From Entoloma clypeatum (Eukaryota; Basidiomycota; Agaricomycetes; Agaricales; Entolomataceae), in contig OY751493.1 of assembly GCA_963565915.1 (NCBI GenBank), forward strand, positions 4,278,001 through 4,342,000: a stretch of DNA of 64,000 nucleotides, in the 5' to 3' direction. A program made the translations under genes and the position numbers. The notes beneath the pieces are model-generated. The model made no database searches. It saw nothing but the letters and a program-made list of their open reading frames with translations, and was not told the origin of the DNA. The first letter of the stretch is position 1. The number at the start of each line of letters is the position of its first letter. Positions 23,583-34,033 of this stretch are shown here, in pieces.

Positions 23583-25365
23583 ATGTCGGCTCTGTCGGAC
23601 GTATATATAGATTCGCAGCGCATCATATACTCAGAGTCACTGCAGGGGGCTGAGACTGGGAAGATCTTGACCATTTGTTCGTTCTGTTTGATAGGTATGG
23701 GTGCATTTATTGATTTAAACATGAATACGATCGTATTAATCGCTTACATTCAGTTTATGAATATGTGGTCACCATGGACGATGAGGTGATTTACCAAGAT
23801 CAGGAACGCGAGGAGAGCTAACACGGGACATAGATTAACTACTTCTGGAAAGGACGTTGGACGCCTTCGCGGATCCTGTTCCTTCTGGTACGTGAATTCC
23901 ATCTCATAGTCTGCTCGTCTCATGACTGCTGTGCCGCCAGAATCGCTACATCCCACCTGTCATCGTCACGTCAGTTCTTGCGCTTTTTGAACTATTAATA
24001 TTTGGTTGATCGTATTGGATCAGACTTGCCGTAGCTGGTTGGTTGTGGCAACTCCATCATATGGTTCGTTTCGCTAACAGTCTTTATTCGTAAGGCTATT
24101 CCATAGCTGATCCTTCGCCTACGGTGAGCGCTGGAATCCAGTATCACATCCTGAACTTGCGCTGACCACACCCCACCATATCAAGTTGTGGGCATATTTC
24201 GTCCGGTCGTTAGAAGTTTACCCTAAGGAAAATTTCTAGTTGTAAACGTGCCATTCAAGGCGTCTTCATCCTGAACCTGTCTGCTATCAGCGTCATTCAA
24301 GGTATTATAAAATATACGCCCCTTCCATAACACTCACCCGTCAACACAAGGCATCCTCACGGCCAGAGTCTGGTATTTGTTCCAGGGTGGGAGAGCTGTT
24401 CGAATCGTATCCGTCTTTGGCTTTATCGTATCCGTCGTATCCTCATTCATCATGCTGCATTCGTCGGCCCAAACCGTCGAGATCATCAGAGGAGAGGATT
24501 TGGCTGTTCTGTTCCGTAATTTCCGCAACATAGGATGCAAAGCAGCGCGGCCCAGACTTTATTGGAGAGTCTTTTTACCCTCTTTACTTCTTCACGTAAG
24601 TCCTTTGATTGTGACTCCATATCATTATAGTTCTTCGACACTTGAAACAGACAGCGTTGTATATTCTGACGGCTGTGCAAGCAGTCAGGAATCGACGATT
24701 GTTGAAGAGATCACCCGTGTTGAAGCGTCTCTTACGAGAGTGAGACTCGGTTTTCTCGACGGATATACGCCTCCTAAACTATGTGCTAGTGGCGGGTTCT
24801 TTTATTTCGTTGTGTTCGGTAAGAATTACAGTCCTTTGCCCATACTTCTTGACCTGATGGATGGATCCAGTATCTGTCGGCCTGACCGCTATTGGCTCCT
24901 TTATCTCGCAAAACCCCATGGTCCGGTAAACCTGCATTGACCACCCAAATGATACTCAGTCATCTCCTCAGATCAACATCCCCGCGATTTACTCACCGTA
25001 ACGTCATTCCTTCTACGGATACGTTACGAATGTTGAGGATTGCGCTTAGCTTCTTACTGACAACCACTTCGATCGCCGTGTCACGCATCATGTTCAGCAT
25101 CCACTCGCTGGCCGCAAAGCTAGGATCGGACTCTGCGTGGCTTCTTACGCATGCGCAAATCTGCCGAGTGGGCTGGAGACAGGGCGCGCATGAGGGTGAG
25201 ATCATCATCGAACGGGATACATTCCTTGGCGACGACGACGGGAGGAGCCTGGATGGCACCTTGGCAAGCTACGACTCACCTTCTTTGAAATCCGGGCTTC
25301 CCTTGGTCCGGACGACCCGTGTAGGGGTACACGATCAACCTTGGTACGGACGGCCTCTACAGTAA
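23583..25365 (+). CDS. DUF6533 multi-pass membrane protein
   Basis: This family of fungal membrane proteins of unknown function has an N-terminal block like VYEYVVTMDDE followed by a helix and NRY. Here that block is assembled over exons 23583-23694, 23754-23785, 23834-23887 (INYFWKGRWTPSRILFLL) and 23941-23973 (NRYIPPVIVTS). Next come 24024-24063 (TCRSWLVVATPSY), an inferred 9-nt exon near 24081, then 24351-24595 (ILTARVWYLFQGGRAV, then SVFGFIVSVVSSFIML). The rest are 24651-24739, 24790-24818, 24871-24920, 24972-24997 (INIPAIYS) and 25050-25365, which includes SIAVSRIMFSIHSLAAKLGS. All junctions are GT-AG and phases match. The domain order and the hydrophobic segments fit the family. The membrane topology and role are not known. 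The micro-exon is the weakest part of the model. Confidence 0.82.
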
Positions 25366-26251
25366 CTGGTCCATGGTAACGCTCTCGGGATTTCTTGCCC
25401 AAGAGTTGGAAAAGCTTATAAGAGGGCGAATACGACAGATACACTTGGTAGAATCGGCTCAATGCTTTTCGTTGTACCTGTCCCCTTTGTAAATGGAGAT
25501 TCTTCTTTACCGTGCCTTTTTGTTTTCGAAACATTTAGGTAGGTGTGTAGTCTTCATAACTTTAACGCGAACTGGTCAGATCTCTACTTTTTATCTGCAC
25601 AGATTCAGGCGATTCACCTCCTTCCTTGAGTTCGCAAGTATACTGTATATATAAATACGGCTTGTACTATCCTTAGAACCAGAGATCTTGGTTACATCGG
25701 GTATTACGCATCTGGATTGGGACAACCAAGAACCTAAGAGAGGGTATCCACAAGAAGTTCAGATTCAGGATTTTTATATGTATGCGAATTGCATCTACAT
25801 GGAGGTGGTCCAATTGACTCCGTGAAGGTTGTTGGATTAGCAGAACAAAGCCTGATGTATTCCAGAACCTCAAATAAATTTCACCGTCAGCGCATTTCAG
25901 AAGGGCGTAGGTAAATGCATGGAAGGCCTGATGCCAACAAGGCCACGTAGAAGGAAAGGTTGACTTATGCCCTACCCCAGCGGCGAGAGGTTTCTCTAAA
26001 GAAAGCTGTATACATCCGTGTGGCCGATGCTTTCTATAACAAGTGGTGAACAGAACAAATTGTCTTGACATAGATGAAACGTCTTCGCAAAGCATGCGGT
26101 TTTAATCAGCTGGAAACTCATCTGCGAAAGCTGTACTAATGAACTTCGGAATGAGCGAACGTACAGTGTCACAAGCAATGAATTGGAGGGAATGATTTCC
26201 GACAGAGGTGTAGTGATGATACCAAGAAAATCATCGCCATCCATCCCCGTT
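25366..26251. other. Region between two convergent genes
   Basis: Probably 3' regions of the DUF6533 gene (plus) and the secreted-protein gene (minus). A 140-codon minus frame (25673-26095) has no recognisable domain. An orphan TATATATAAATA run lies at about 25645-25656. I see no gene. Confidence 0.35.
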
Positions 26252-27065
26252 CTACGCCAGCCTACAGACCGAAAGTATAACTATTTATAACTCAGTGACA
26301 AGGCTTGTAAGAGTCAAAGAAGCCTGATACTGACGTTGTTGGGATGCCGGTTTGCTTTAACCCACCAAGCGTGATGGGGATACCGAGGGCACCGAAGATA
26401 GTACCGGCACTAAGCATCGTCAACGGCGAAATTTTGAACAAAGAACATGGAGGTTACCGAACGTATACATCCGAATTGGTATCCAAGACACCGTAGGAGA
26501 TGATGTCAAGAGAGCCGCTGACACCCCTGGTCAGCAAGACGTTGGGGAGATTTCCTGAGTTGTTTTTGCCGAAGATGGGAATGACGAATCCGGCCTTGAA
26601 TCTGTGATCGAAAGTTGCGTAAGTGGTACCATTGAGGCTGGCGGAGTTCACGATGCGATCGATGGTGAGCTCAATGGGCAGAGGGTTCTTGACTGAGTAT
26701 ATTCTCGGATTAGGTTGAGAAGAGCTAGATCACAGGTACGCATTACCGTCGACGTTAACACTGCCCGCACGGGACCACGAGAATTGGGTATACAGATATA
26801 CAAATCAAGGGGAAAGGGACGAACGATACTTCATTGGTGGTGAATGAATCCGACTAGTCCTATCTTGGTTAAGAAGATGGACAGGAAAGAGAAGATGAAG
26901 GAGTGAACGAACAGAGATTAGGACGTTTATCTTCTGCACCAAATTAATCTTCAAGGCATTGATTATGTCTCCGACAGTTAGTCCCCCAAGTGCAGCCGAC
27001 TGAGGAGCAGCTCCAACGGAAAGGCAGAGGAACGAAAAAACGGAAACAAGGAGGACGAAGCGCAT
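26252..27065 (-). CDS. Small secreted protein of unknown function
   Basis: The product starts MRFVLLVSVFSFLCLSVGAA, a typical signal peptide, followed by PQSAALGGLTVGDIINALKI. A small exon near 26760 encodes SVNVD, and the exon at about 26700-26454 encodes NPLPIELTIDRIVNSASLNG and later LPNVLLTRGVSGSLDIISYG. A last recognisable exon at about 26410-26340 encodes AGTIFGALGIPITLGGLKQ. It resembles short secreted proteins I recall from other Agaricomycetes that have a beta-rich body with NPLPIELT and FPNVLLTQG-like motifs. No enzymatic residues stand out. The junction after exon 1 is unresolved (phases do not fit cleanly), so either an exon was missed or the gene is damaged. The stop may be at 26252 or 26292. 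Confidence 0.6.
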
Positions 27066-27669
27066 TGCGAGTGAATGAACGACGAGACGGTGTCCTCACT
27101 AGAAGTCGACCTTGTGATCCAAGGTTTAAATGTATCATGCCTCTGTCCGGCGCGTGAACAGGCAACCTCCATCTCTCGGACTGTCGATGAGGTGTCAGGA
27201 ACGTGTAAAGTGACCGCGTGGGGTTCATGAAGTGCGATCAGATGATGAGGCAAACATTACACATGATAACACAGTGGACTGTGTGGAAGTACGATGTGAC
27301 CAATTGCACATCGACCAAGCACCCATAGGACCAACATTAACAAAGGCATGTCCCGAGCGGCGCGCGATATCCGCCCACATGACAGCGGTTTTTGTACTCT
27401 TATGCGCCATGCGAACGTGTAAGTACGCTGACGGTGATGATCGGGAGTATTCCGGAGGACGAGAAGGAAAACGGGAAATTGAAACCGATTACTGCAAGGG
27501 GAGCAGGCTAGCGAGAAGCTGGCTGAGATCAAGGGCCAGAATGAGCAGGCCACTGGGTATGACAACTTGGGCCGGAGATTGATTGCCAGGCTTGATAGGG
27601 GATTCATAAAAGGGAACATGTCGTCCTAGCCCTTACTCTGCCTGAGTTTTTGTACCTTGAGAAGTAGAA
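27066..27669. other. Upstream region of the secreted-protein gene, left flank of the giant element
   Basis: No gene seen. The giant element begins about 610 bp upstream of the secreted-protein start and so sits in its 5' flank. Confidence 0.45.
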
Positions 27670-27675
27670 CCCTCG
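27670..27675. other. Target-site duplication, left copy
   Basis: CCCTCG directly precedes the left terminal repeat. The same six bases directly follow the right terminal repeat at 60923-60928. Confidence 0.8.
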
Positions 27676-27709
27676 TAGGACCCCCCAAAATGCCGTCAAC
27701 ACCCTGATC
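27676..27709 (+). repeat. Left terminal inverted repeat, 34 bp
   Basis: It starts TAGGACCCCCCAAAATGCCG and ends CACCCTGATC. It is the exact reverse complement of 60889-60922. Beyond these 34 bp the two ends diverge. Confidence 0.95.
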
Positions 27710-27713
27710 TAGG

Positions 27714-27858
27714 TCCGGATAAAAATTGGACAAATTTTTGACCAATGCCTCAGCACGGTCCGGATAAAAATGGTCCAGTTTTGGCCGAAATGCCTGGGTC
27801 ACCCACCCGGATAAGATTCTGGGGGCAAAGGGTACCCTGAGATTTGTCCGGATAAAAA
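27714..27858 (+). repeat. Left subterminal repeats TCCGGATAAAA
   Basis: Exact copies lie at 27714, 27759 and 27847, with a variant CCCGGATAAGA at 27806. The hexamer TCCGGA is itself palindromic. Repeats of this kind next to terminal repeats are commonly transposase-binding sites; that role is inferred here. Confidence 0.75.
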
Positions 27859-27871
27859 ACCCTCGGGGTGG

Positions 27872-27944
27872 TTCGAACACCCGACCACATGTAATTTTAC
27901 TGTATCAGTACAGAGTTTACCACTAAACTAGTTAACCAGTTAAA
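27872..27944 (-). other. tRNA-like sequence (A-box and B-box) just inside the left end
   Basis: Read on the minus strand, it contains TAGTTTAGTGG, a perfect A-box with a closing D-stem GTTT/AAAC, and GGGTG-TTCGAAC-CACCC, a canonical T-arm with B-box. The region between is about nine bases too long for an ordinary anticodon arm, and the ends do not pair as an acceptor stem. It is therefore a tRNA relic or a tRNA-derived Pol III promoter, not a working tRNA as far as I can see. Confidence 0.35.
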
Positions 27945-28085
27945 TTAAGTGTATCGACAACTACCTTCTCAATAGGCTGTATGTATGTATTGACGAAGAA
28001 AATTTCAGTAAGACATTGACAGTTCTACCCTGATCCGGCAAGATCGTCCCCACTTTCTGGCTCAGCATTGCTTATCCTGACAGCA

Positions 28086-30331
28086 ATGGACTTTGCGCCC
28101 AATTTGGATTCTGAGAGTGATACAGATAACTTCAGCCCCGAGGAATGGATAGGGAAGGGGAAAAAAGTACCAGCACCAAAAGACTTTCCAACAGCACTCG
28201 CATTGTATTTCACGTCACTGACCGAAATCCCTCTTGCCTTCAGTGTGTTTTGCATGCCCAAGGCAATGCTCTCTGTCCAAGATTTCATCCAAGTCCCGTT
28301 GCCTGCGAGAACACATGCCATCGTGGGGGTGCATGCTTGAAAGTGTTTTAGCCACTTGCTCCCCAATGATGATGTCTATCGGCTTGCATATCGAACCTTA
28401 CCATCACGCGCTCTTGTCAAGAGTCTAAAAGAAGAGTTTCGTCAGGCCGTTTTGGACGGAATGAAATCAGTTATTGATCCCACATACCCTGATTCGCGCC
28501 TCCCATTATGGTTCCCCATGTTCTGGAGCAAGATGTGGGATGTTTACGACACTCAGGAGGATTGGCGGGCGGGTGTCTCCTGGTTGAAGGATCAGCTCCG
28601 TAATGGTCCCTTGGAATCACGACATGAATTCACACAGGCTTACTATTATACAATGGTCCTTTGCTGGAATGAAGAAACTCTCATCCCCGGTTCGAATCTG
28701 AACACCACTCGCGACTTCACAAGCTTCCTCTCAGAACACACGAAAATGAAGACGACACATATCAATATGATGTTCTCATACCTTTCAGACCGATTGGAAT
28801 TGAATGAGGCTGTTGAACGTTATGTGCGGATAGAAACCCTATGCTTCTGGAACGAACTCAACAAAGCCAAGTCGAGCAAGGATTTCAATGGGTCTCCTCA
28901 ACGGTTCATGCGTCGCCTTGAGGAACGAGTACAGGCAAACGAGTTCGACTATCTTATCTTCCCCATCTTCAACGCATCTGCGGAGCATTGGGTCACATTT
29001 AAGCTAGATTTTGAATCATATGAACTATCTTATGGTAATACACCATTTTATTTGACGGACACAATGACTTACTTGGACCAGGTGATTCTTTAAGCCATCG
29101 TATAGACCCACCGAAAGAGGTAATACGCAAGATCCAGTGGTGGGCAAAGAGCCGCTTTGGGCGCAATTTGAAAGACTGCGGTGATGCTCTGCGACATGGA
29201 AGTCAGGAAGATTACACAGACTGTGGTATTGCCGCCGCCAATGTAGCCGCATGCGACCTGTTCGAAGATGAAGAAATATGGACCCCGCGACGCAAATCAT
29301 TAGAGAGAGTGACCTGGTTCAATAAACTCGTTCAGAAACATATGACAGAAGTGAGGACATAAGTACCTTGTAGAACAACTCTCATGTTGAATTCACAGGT
29401 TAATGGTCATATTGTTCAAGGTCCCAACGCGGCCTACAATCCGAATCCAGATACTATGCCAGTGAGAAAAGATTCCAACATCAATGAAGAGTTTGATGTT
29501 CTGCCAAAATCTCTGGCCCACCTTCTGCACCCAAGCGCTGTGCACTGTCTTCCAAACAATGAGTCGCAGACAACTTCCAAGTTGAACAACACAACATTAC
29601 CTGTACCCCACAACTCGGAGTCTCCTTCTGAGGAAGACAGTCGCCTGGTAGACCCTCTCCCGTTACATCCATTCTTCGTTTCCAGTTGCCAGATGAACAT
29701 CGACGAGCGTGATGTGGAAATCAGCGATAAACGACCTTTAGCGCCCAAGCCAAACAAGGACGAACAACCAAAGAAGGTGGGAAAACTCTCGCAGGCAAGC
29801 GACAGTTCGAGTGCTCGCCGACAAATCGGTCAGTCTAAATCTGCCACTTGGGCGCGCATTCGGAATAAAAAGCATCAAGATGGGAATCTTAGCCTTACCT
29901 CCAATTCATTATCCTCCCTTCGGTTTGAAACGAAGATACGCCAGCTGGATGAGCATGCGATCATTGTCGACCCCAAGTCGGTCTGTCACATGAAATGTGG
30001 AAAAACGTTATTGATGAAGGCACCATTCGAGGTTGGATATTTCAAAAACCACGTTGATCGATGCATGGGGCCACCAAAATCATCCAAACTGAATGGAGCT
30101 GGTATGATACCACTAACAGTCAGGTTTCAGAAGCAGGCAAGCGTTGGTGCGGCCAGTGGGCGCCAATCTGAGCCTTGTCCTGGGCTTGATGAATCTGTTT
30201 ATCCTCAGGTTTCTGCTTATCTTCATCACGGAATTGGAGGAAGCCTGGATTGTCCAGATGTAAATTATCATTGGTCACAATTTTGTTGCTTACATCTACT
30301 CAAATATATTCTCTGGAAACTGAATAGCTGA
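28086..30331 (+). CDS. Ulp1/C48-like SUMO-protease gene of the giant element, with C-terminal Cys/His motif (interrupted by one TGA)
   Basis: The frame opens at ATG 28086 (MDFAPNLDSESDTDNFSPEE) and meets an in-frame TGA at 28338-28340, then continues in the same frame with LLPNDDVYRLAYRTLPS. A C48 catalytic set is present: HW in AEHWVTFKLDF, the Asp in YGDSL (joined across intron 29035-29081), and Cys in DYTDCGIAAAN. A second intron is 29351-29398. After a Ser-rich linker, CHMKCGKTL and HVDRC form a C2HC-like zinc motif near 29985-30065. The last exon ends PCPGLDESVYPQVSAYLHH and a short tail, TGA 30329-30331. Ulp1-like proteases are known passengers of several eukaryotic DNA transposons. I recall basidiomycete proteins in which a PCPGL...RTGA-GGG stretch joins such a zinc motif directly to a transposase. 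If so, this is the 5' half of a gene whose 3' half is at 56.9 kb. Confidence 0.75.
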
Positions 30332-30339
30332 TCGGCACC

Positions 30340-31020
30340 CAATGATATGTGAACATCTGAAGTCATAAGTATGCTTACAGTGTCAAAAGATGTCAAGTAC
30401 ATAGGAAAGCCATCCCTTGAGAGGTCTGGCATTGGCATCACATTGTTACTTGAATATTTTACTTGATGATTGAATGACTAGTTGACATTTGATTATATGT
30501 GATGATTTGGAGTTGTAACTATGCTTTCAATGTTGAAAAATGCAAAGTAAGTCAGAGAGCCAACCTTGGATGAGATTAGCATCAGTATTCTATTGTTACA
30601 TAAAGACCATATCTGACAATTGAATGGCAGATTGGTACTCGAAGATCTAGAGTCATAAGTATGCTTTCAAAGTTGGAAAATATAAAGCAAGTAAGAAACT
30701 CGACTGGGATGGGATTAGCATCAGTACCATGCTGCTAAATGAAGATCATATCTGACAACCAAGTGACAGGTTGGTGTTCAATGATATGTTCAAAGCTGGA
30801 GCCCTAAGTATACTTTCAAATTTTAAAAGAAGCCAGCCCTGGGCAGAACCAGCATCACTACTATGCCAGCACACAATGACCATACCTGACAATTAAACAA
30901 CAGTATGTTTTTAATGTTGAAAGACATAAAGCAAGTAAAAAAGCCAGTCCTGGACAAGATTGGCACTGGCGTGATATGGAAACATGAAGGCCATATCTGA
31001 TATTTGAATGACTAGTTCAT
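30340..31020 (+). repeat. Degenerate tandem repeats, about 140-150 bp period
   Basis: A motif of the form GTCATAAGTATGCTTTCAA recurs at about 30363, 30513, 30651, 30800 and 30905. Each copy is followed by a run like AAAGCAAGTAAG, then GGATTAGCATCAGTA, then CATATCTGACAATTGAATG. Copies are clearly related but diverged and AT-rich. Confidence 0.65.
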
Positions 31021-31495
31021 CATGAATTTATCACCTGGAAACCCACCTTTCATCATCTCCCAAATATCTCGCTCAATTCTCACTCTATAGATACCAAACT
31101 TGAGATACTGCCTAGTACCATCCCTAACATATTACAGATGTCTTTTGGGTGTCAATGTTATAGCAAGGATGAAAAACAGGGACTTGTCACACAAGTTGCA
31201 GACTGCTCTTTCAACAGCCTGTCATCAGTCACCTGATGAACAAGATGATCTTTCTGGTGCAAAGTATGTGTAATGCAACCACGACCTTCCAAACTGCAGA
31301 GCAAGAATATTAAGGCAATCACTACTTCCAGTCTATACCTTATTTGTCTGAATTGTTGGGTATACTTAATAAAGTTTGATGGTCTTTTTATATAATACTG
31401 ATCACAGAACTAGCATGACTTCCCAAATTTGGCATGAAAATACTGATAACCTATGATCTCAGCTGCTTCCTCATATTCCGCCTGTTATTGAGCTG
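31021..31495. other. AT-rich stretch without a recognisable gene
   Basis: No reading frame or repeat could be supported between the degenerate tandem repeats and the duplicated segment starting at 31496. Confidence 0.4.
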
Positions 31496-32137
31496 GGATT
31501 GGTGTTTTAATCATATTTTGGGGCTACTTGTACTTCTGATCAAGCTACAGAAGCGAAGATGTAGCCTGCAGAGCTTGGATAATGCCCAGCACAGCTATTG
31601 GGGTGCGACAACGGCGATGTCCGATGGGTTGGGTCTCCTTTCGGGTTGGCCAAAGGTTCTGCCCTAACACCGAATTGATTCCGCACATCTGATGTCAACA
31701 CAAGAGAATGCCTTGGTGTTCAAGAACATAAGTTGCATTCAACAATTGGAGCTCTGACGGCTGATCGACGATCTTGTAGAGACCCGGCAGAATTAGAGGC
31801 CGTACCAGGATATTGCCTGTGGGTGAAAAGATTTGATTTGGTCAGACAAATCGAAGATAAGGCAACAATGGGACGCACCAAGAATTTCTACCATTCCTGT
31901 CGGAAAGGGACGGGCTTACAAGCCTACTGACATTTGGGGACGATGGAAAATGCATATCATGAAACCTGTACAAATGATCATGCATGTTGGTTTGTTTGCC
32001 AATCGATAAAAGAGAAAAAAGATACATACACCATGGCCAACAAAGTGCAAGAACAGATCCTATACACAGTGCATACCGTCATAATGCCGGCGAGGGAGTG
32101 TGTTTTGCAGGGCTTCATTAAAGTGCGAGGCGGTGCG
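31496..32137 (+). repeat. Left copy of a 640-bp segment duplicated on both sides of the Gypsy element
   Basis: Nearly identical to 38145 onward and related, inverted, to 51720-52630. It carries a remnant of the small gene better preserved at 52343-52798 (frame ending KGTGLQAY at about 31930), with a TGA where that copy has CGA (PN-stop-FRTSD). It ends exactly where the truncated Gypsy LTR begins. Confidence 0.8.
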
Positions 32138-32468
32138 CGAAGAGAAAGTTCTAAGGATTCCCCTGCAAGCTAGCGAGATAAATAGTAAAATGAGATATGA
32201 AATAAAAGATAAAACGAGACATAGGAATGATGAGTAATGGTCGGGAGTAGGGATGGGGGATGAATGGAAACGAGATGAATGATAGTACCTGCGATCCGAC
32301 GTGCGGAGGAGCGGAGGGGCGCGGAGTCGTCGGATGTGGAGAGGTGCAGAGAGGTGAATAAGATATCAGAGGCAACAGATACGATCAGAGGGCGTCGGAG
32401 GGCGTCGGAGGGCGTCGGAGATGGTGGAAATGAACGGAAAGGGAAAGTGCAAAGTGGTTGCCCTTACA
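32138..32468 (-). repeat. Gypsy 3' LTR, truncated
   Basis: It matches 37814-38144 with about one mismatch in 331 bp but lacks the outer 113 bp. A triple GGGCGTCGGA repeat lies near 32390-32420. Confidence 0.9.
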
Positions 32469-32479
32469 TCACCCCCCCT

Positions 32480-34030
32480 TCAAGGCACGGCGTCTCGACG
32501 TGTCAGGCGAAACGAGTCGAATATCGCAGCGGAGATCCGACGCGGAGCTCCCGGATGACGTCGGTAGAAGTCGCGGACTAGGCGCGGAGCGTGGACATTG
32601 TCTTCTGCTTCCCAGGAATTCTCTTCGTAGCCATATCCCTTCCATTTGACCAAGAATTGAAGCTTGCCTCGATGCAGTCGGCTGTCCAAGAGGTTTTCAA
32701 CATCATACTCCAATTCTTCTCCCACTACCGTCGGAGGCGGAGGAGAGCGGACTTGGCGTCGGAAAGGGTCGTCGGGAACTAGTGAAAGTTTGACGACGTG
32801 GAATACTGGGTGAATGCGGGACATGGAAGGGGGAAGGCGAAGTTCGTAGGCATGTGTTCCGACAGGTCGGACCACTGGGAAAGGGCCTACGTACCGATGT
32901 GCAAGTTTTTTTGTGGGTCGGGTGGTTTTGAGGTCCGATGAGTCTAAAAAGACCTTGTCCCCCGGGCGGAATGTCGGAGTGGTGCTCCGATGCTGGTTGT
33001 AGTATCGCGCCATGTCGTCTTTTGCCTTTGTTAGTGCTGCGCGAGCCTCTTCCAGAGCGGACTTCATCTGCTCGCTGAAATCCGCTACCGCCTCGATTTC
33101 CGTCTGCTTCTCGCGAGGTTCGAATCCCATGCGCGGATGGCGGCCGGTGTCAATGTAGAACGGAGTTTGACGTGTCGATGCGTGAACATGGTTGTTGTAT
33201 GCAAATTCAGCCATCGGAAGCCATTCGTCCCAATCGTCTTGACGTTCATTGACGAATAGGCGAAGATATTGTTCCAATCCTTGATTGACCCGCTCCGTCT
33301 GTCCGTCCGACTGCGGATGGTAGGCTGTCGAGGCAGCAATCTTAATGCCAAGTAGCCTATATAGTTCGCGCGTGAACTTGGCGACAAACTGTGGTCCGCG
33401 GTCGGAGACAATGGCCTCCGGTAGTCCGTGGAGTTTCCAGACGTTTTGAATATAGGAGCGTGCAGTCCCGAGTGCGGAGATGTCGGAGTGCGTCGGGATG
33501 AAGTGTCCCCGCTTCCCTACTGAGTCCACTACCACCATGATAGCGTCGTAGCCGTGGGCTTCTGGTAGTTCAGTAATGAAGTCAACACTGGTTACTTGCC
33601 ACCGCTCCGTGGGGACCGGTAGTGGATTGAGCTCTCCGGAGGGCGGAGTGCATCGGACCTTGGTGCGGAGGCATGAGTCGCATGTCTTGCAATATTGACC
33701 TATTAAACGAGACATGTGTGGCCACCAGTAATTGCGCGACACCAGTTCCAAGGTTTTCCACCGTCCCGGATGTCCGGCCACCGGAGTGTCGTGGTGTTGT
33801 GTGAGGATCCGATGACGCAGTTGGGGATTATTAGGAACATAGATACGATCCCTGAAGTAGAGCAAACCTTCCGCTTGCCTCCACTCCGCACTTCGGACGG
33901 ACCCCGCTCCGACGGTCGGAAGGGATCTGACGACCTCCGCCACACTATCCTCCAGTAGCCCCTCTCGGATTCCCTGTCGGACCTGGCAGAGGACGTCGCG
34001 TTCTTCCCCTTGAACAGTTACCCCACGCAT
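32480..34030 (-). CDS. Gypsy pol, C-terminal part: integrase and chromodomain
   Basis: This is a 516-residue frame. In order it shows the H-H-C-C zinc region (HHDTPVAGHPGRWKTLELV and CKTCDSC) and the DDE integrase core with VDFITELPEAHGYDAIMVVV, VSDRGPQFVAKF and HPQSDGQTERVNQ. The C-terminal chromodomain carries EYDVENLLDSRLHRG and FLVKWKGYGYEENSWE. Integrase inserts the cDNA, and the chromodomain is expected to bind marked histones and steer insertion. It is in the same frame as the reverse-transcriptase part; only one TGA at 34034-34036 separates them, followed by GCA and ATG. It was probably one polyprotein before that change. Confidence 0.93.
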   Translation of the reverse strand: MRGVTVQGEERDVLCQVRQGIREGLLEDSVAEVVRSLPTVGAGSVRSAEWRQAEGLLYFRDRIYVPNNPQLRHRILTQHHDTPVAGHPGRWKTLELVSRNYWWPHMSRLIGQYCKTCDSCLRTKVRCTPPSGELNPLPVPTERWQVTSVDFITELPEAHGYDAIMVVVDSVGKRGHFIPTHSDISALGTARSYIQNVWKLHGLPEAIVSDRGPQFVAKFTRELYRLLGIKIAASTAYHPQSDGQTERVNQGLEQYLRLFVNERQDDWDEWLPMAEFAYNNHVHASTRQTPFYIDTGRHPRMGFEPREKQTEIEAVADFSEQMKSALEEARAALTKAKDDMARYYNQHRSTTPTFRPGDKVFLDSSDLKTTRPTKKLAHRYVGPFPVVRPVGTHAYELRLPPSMSRIHPVFHVVKLSLVPDDPFRRQVRSPPPPTVVGEELEYDVENLLDSRLHRGKLQFLVKWKGYGYEENSWEAEDNVHAPRLVRDFYRRHPGAPRRISAAIFDSFRLTRRDAVP

Positions 34031-34033
34031 TGC

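Noticed and set aside
24892..25365. 157-codon frame read as a separate gene
   Set aside because: Its downstream part is the last exon of the DUF6533 gene; the upstream part is intron read through.
25645..25656. TATATATAAATA as a promoter
   Set aside because: It lies between two convergent gene ends with no gene on either side that it could serve.
33100..33130. B-box-like GGTTCGAATCCC suggesting a tRNA
   Set aside because: It lies within the integrase coding sequence, with no A-box or stems around it.
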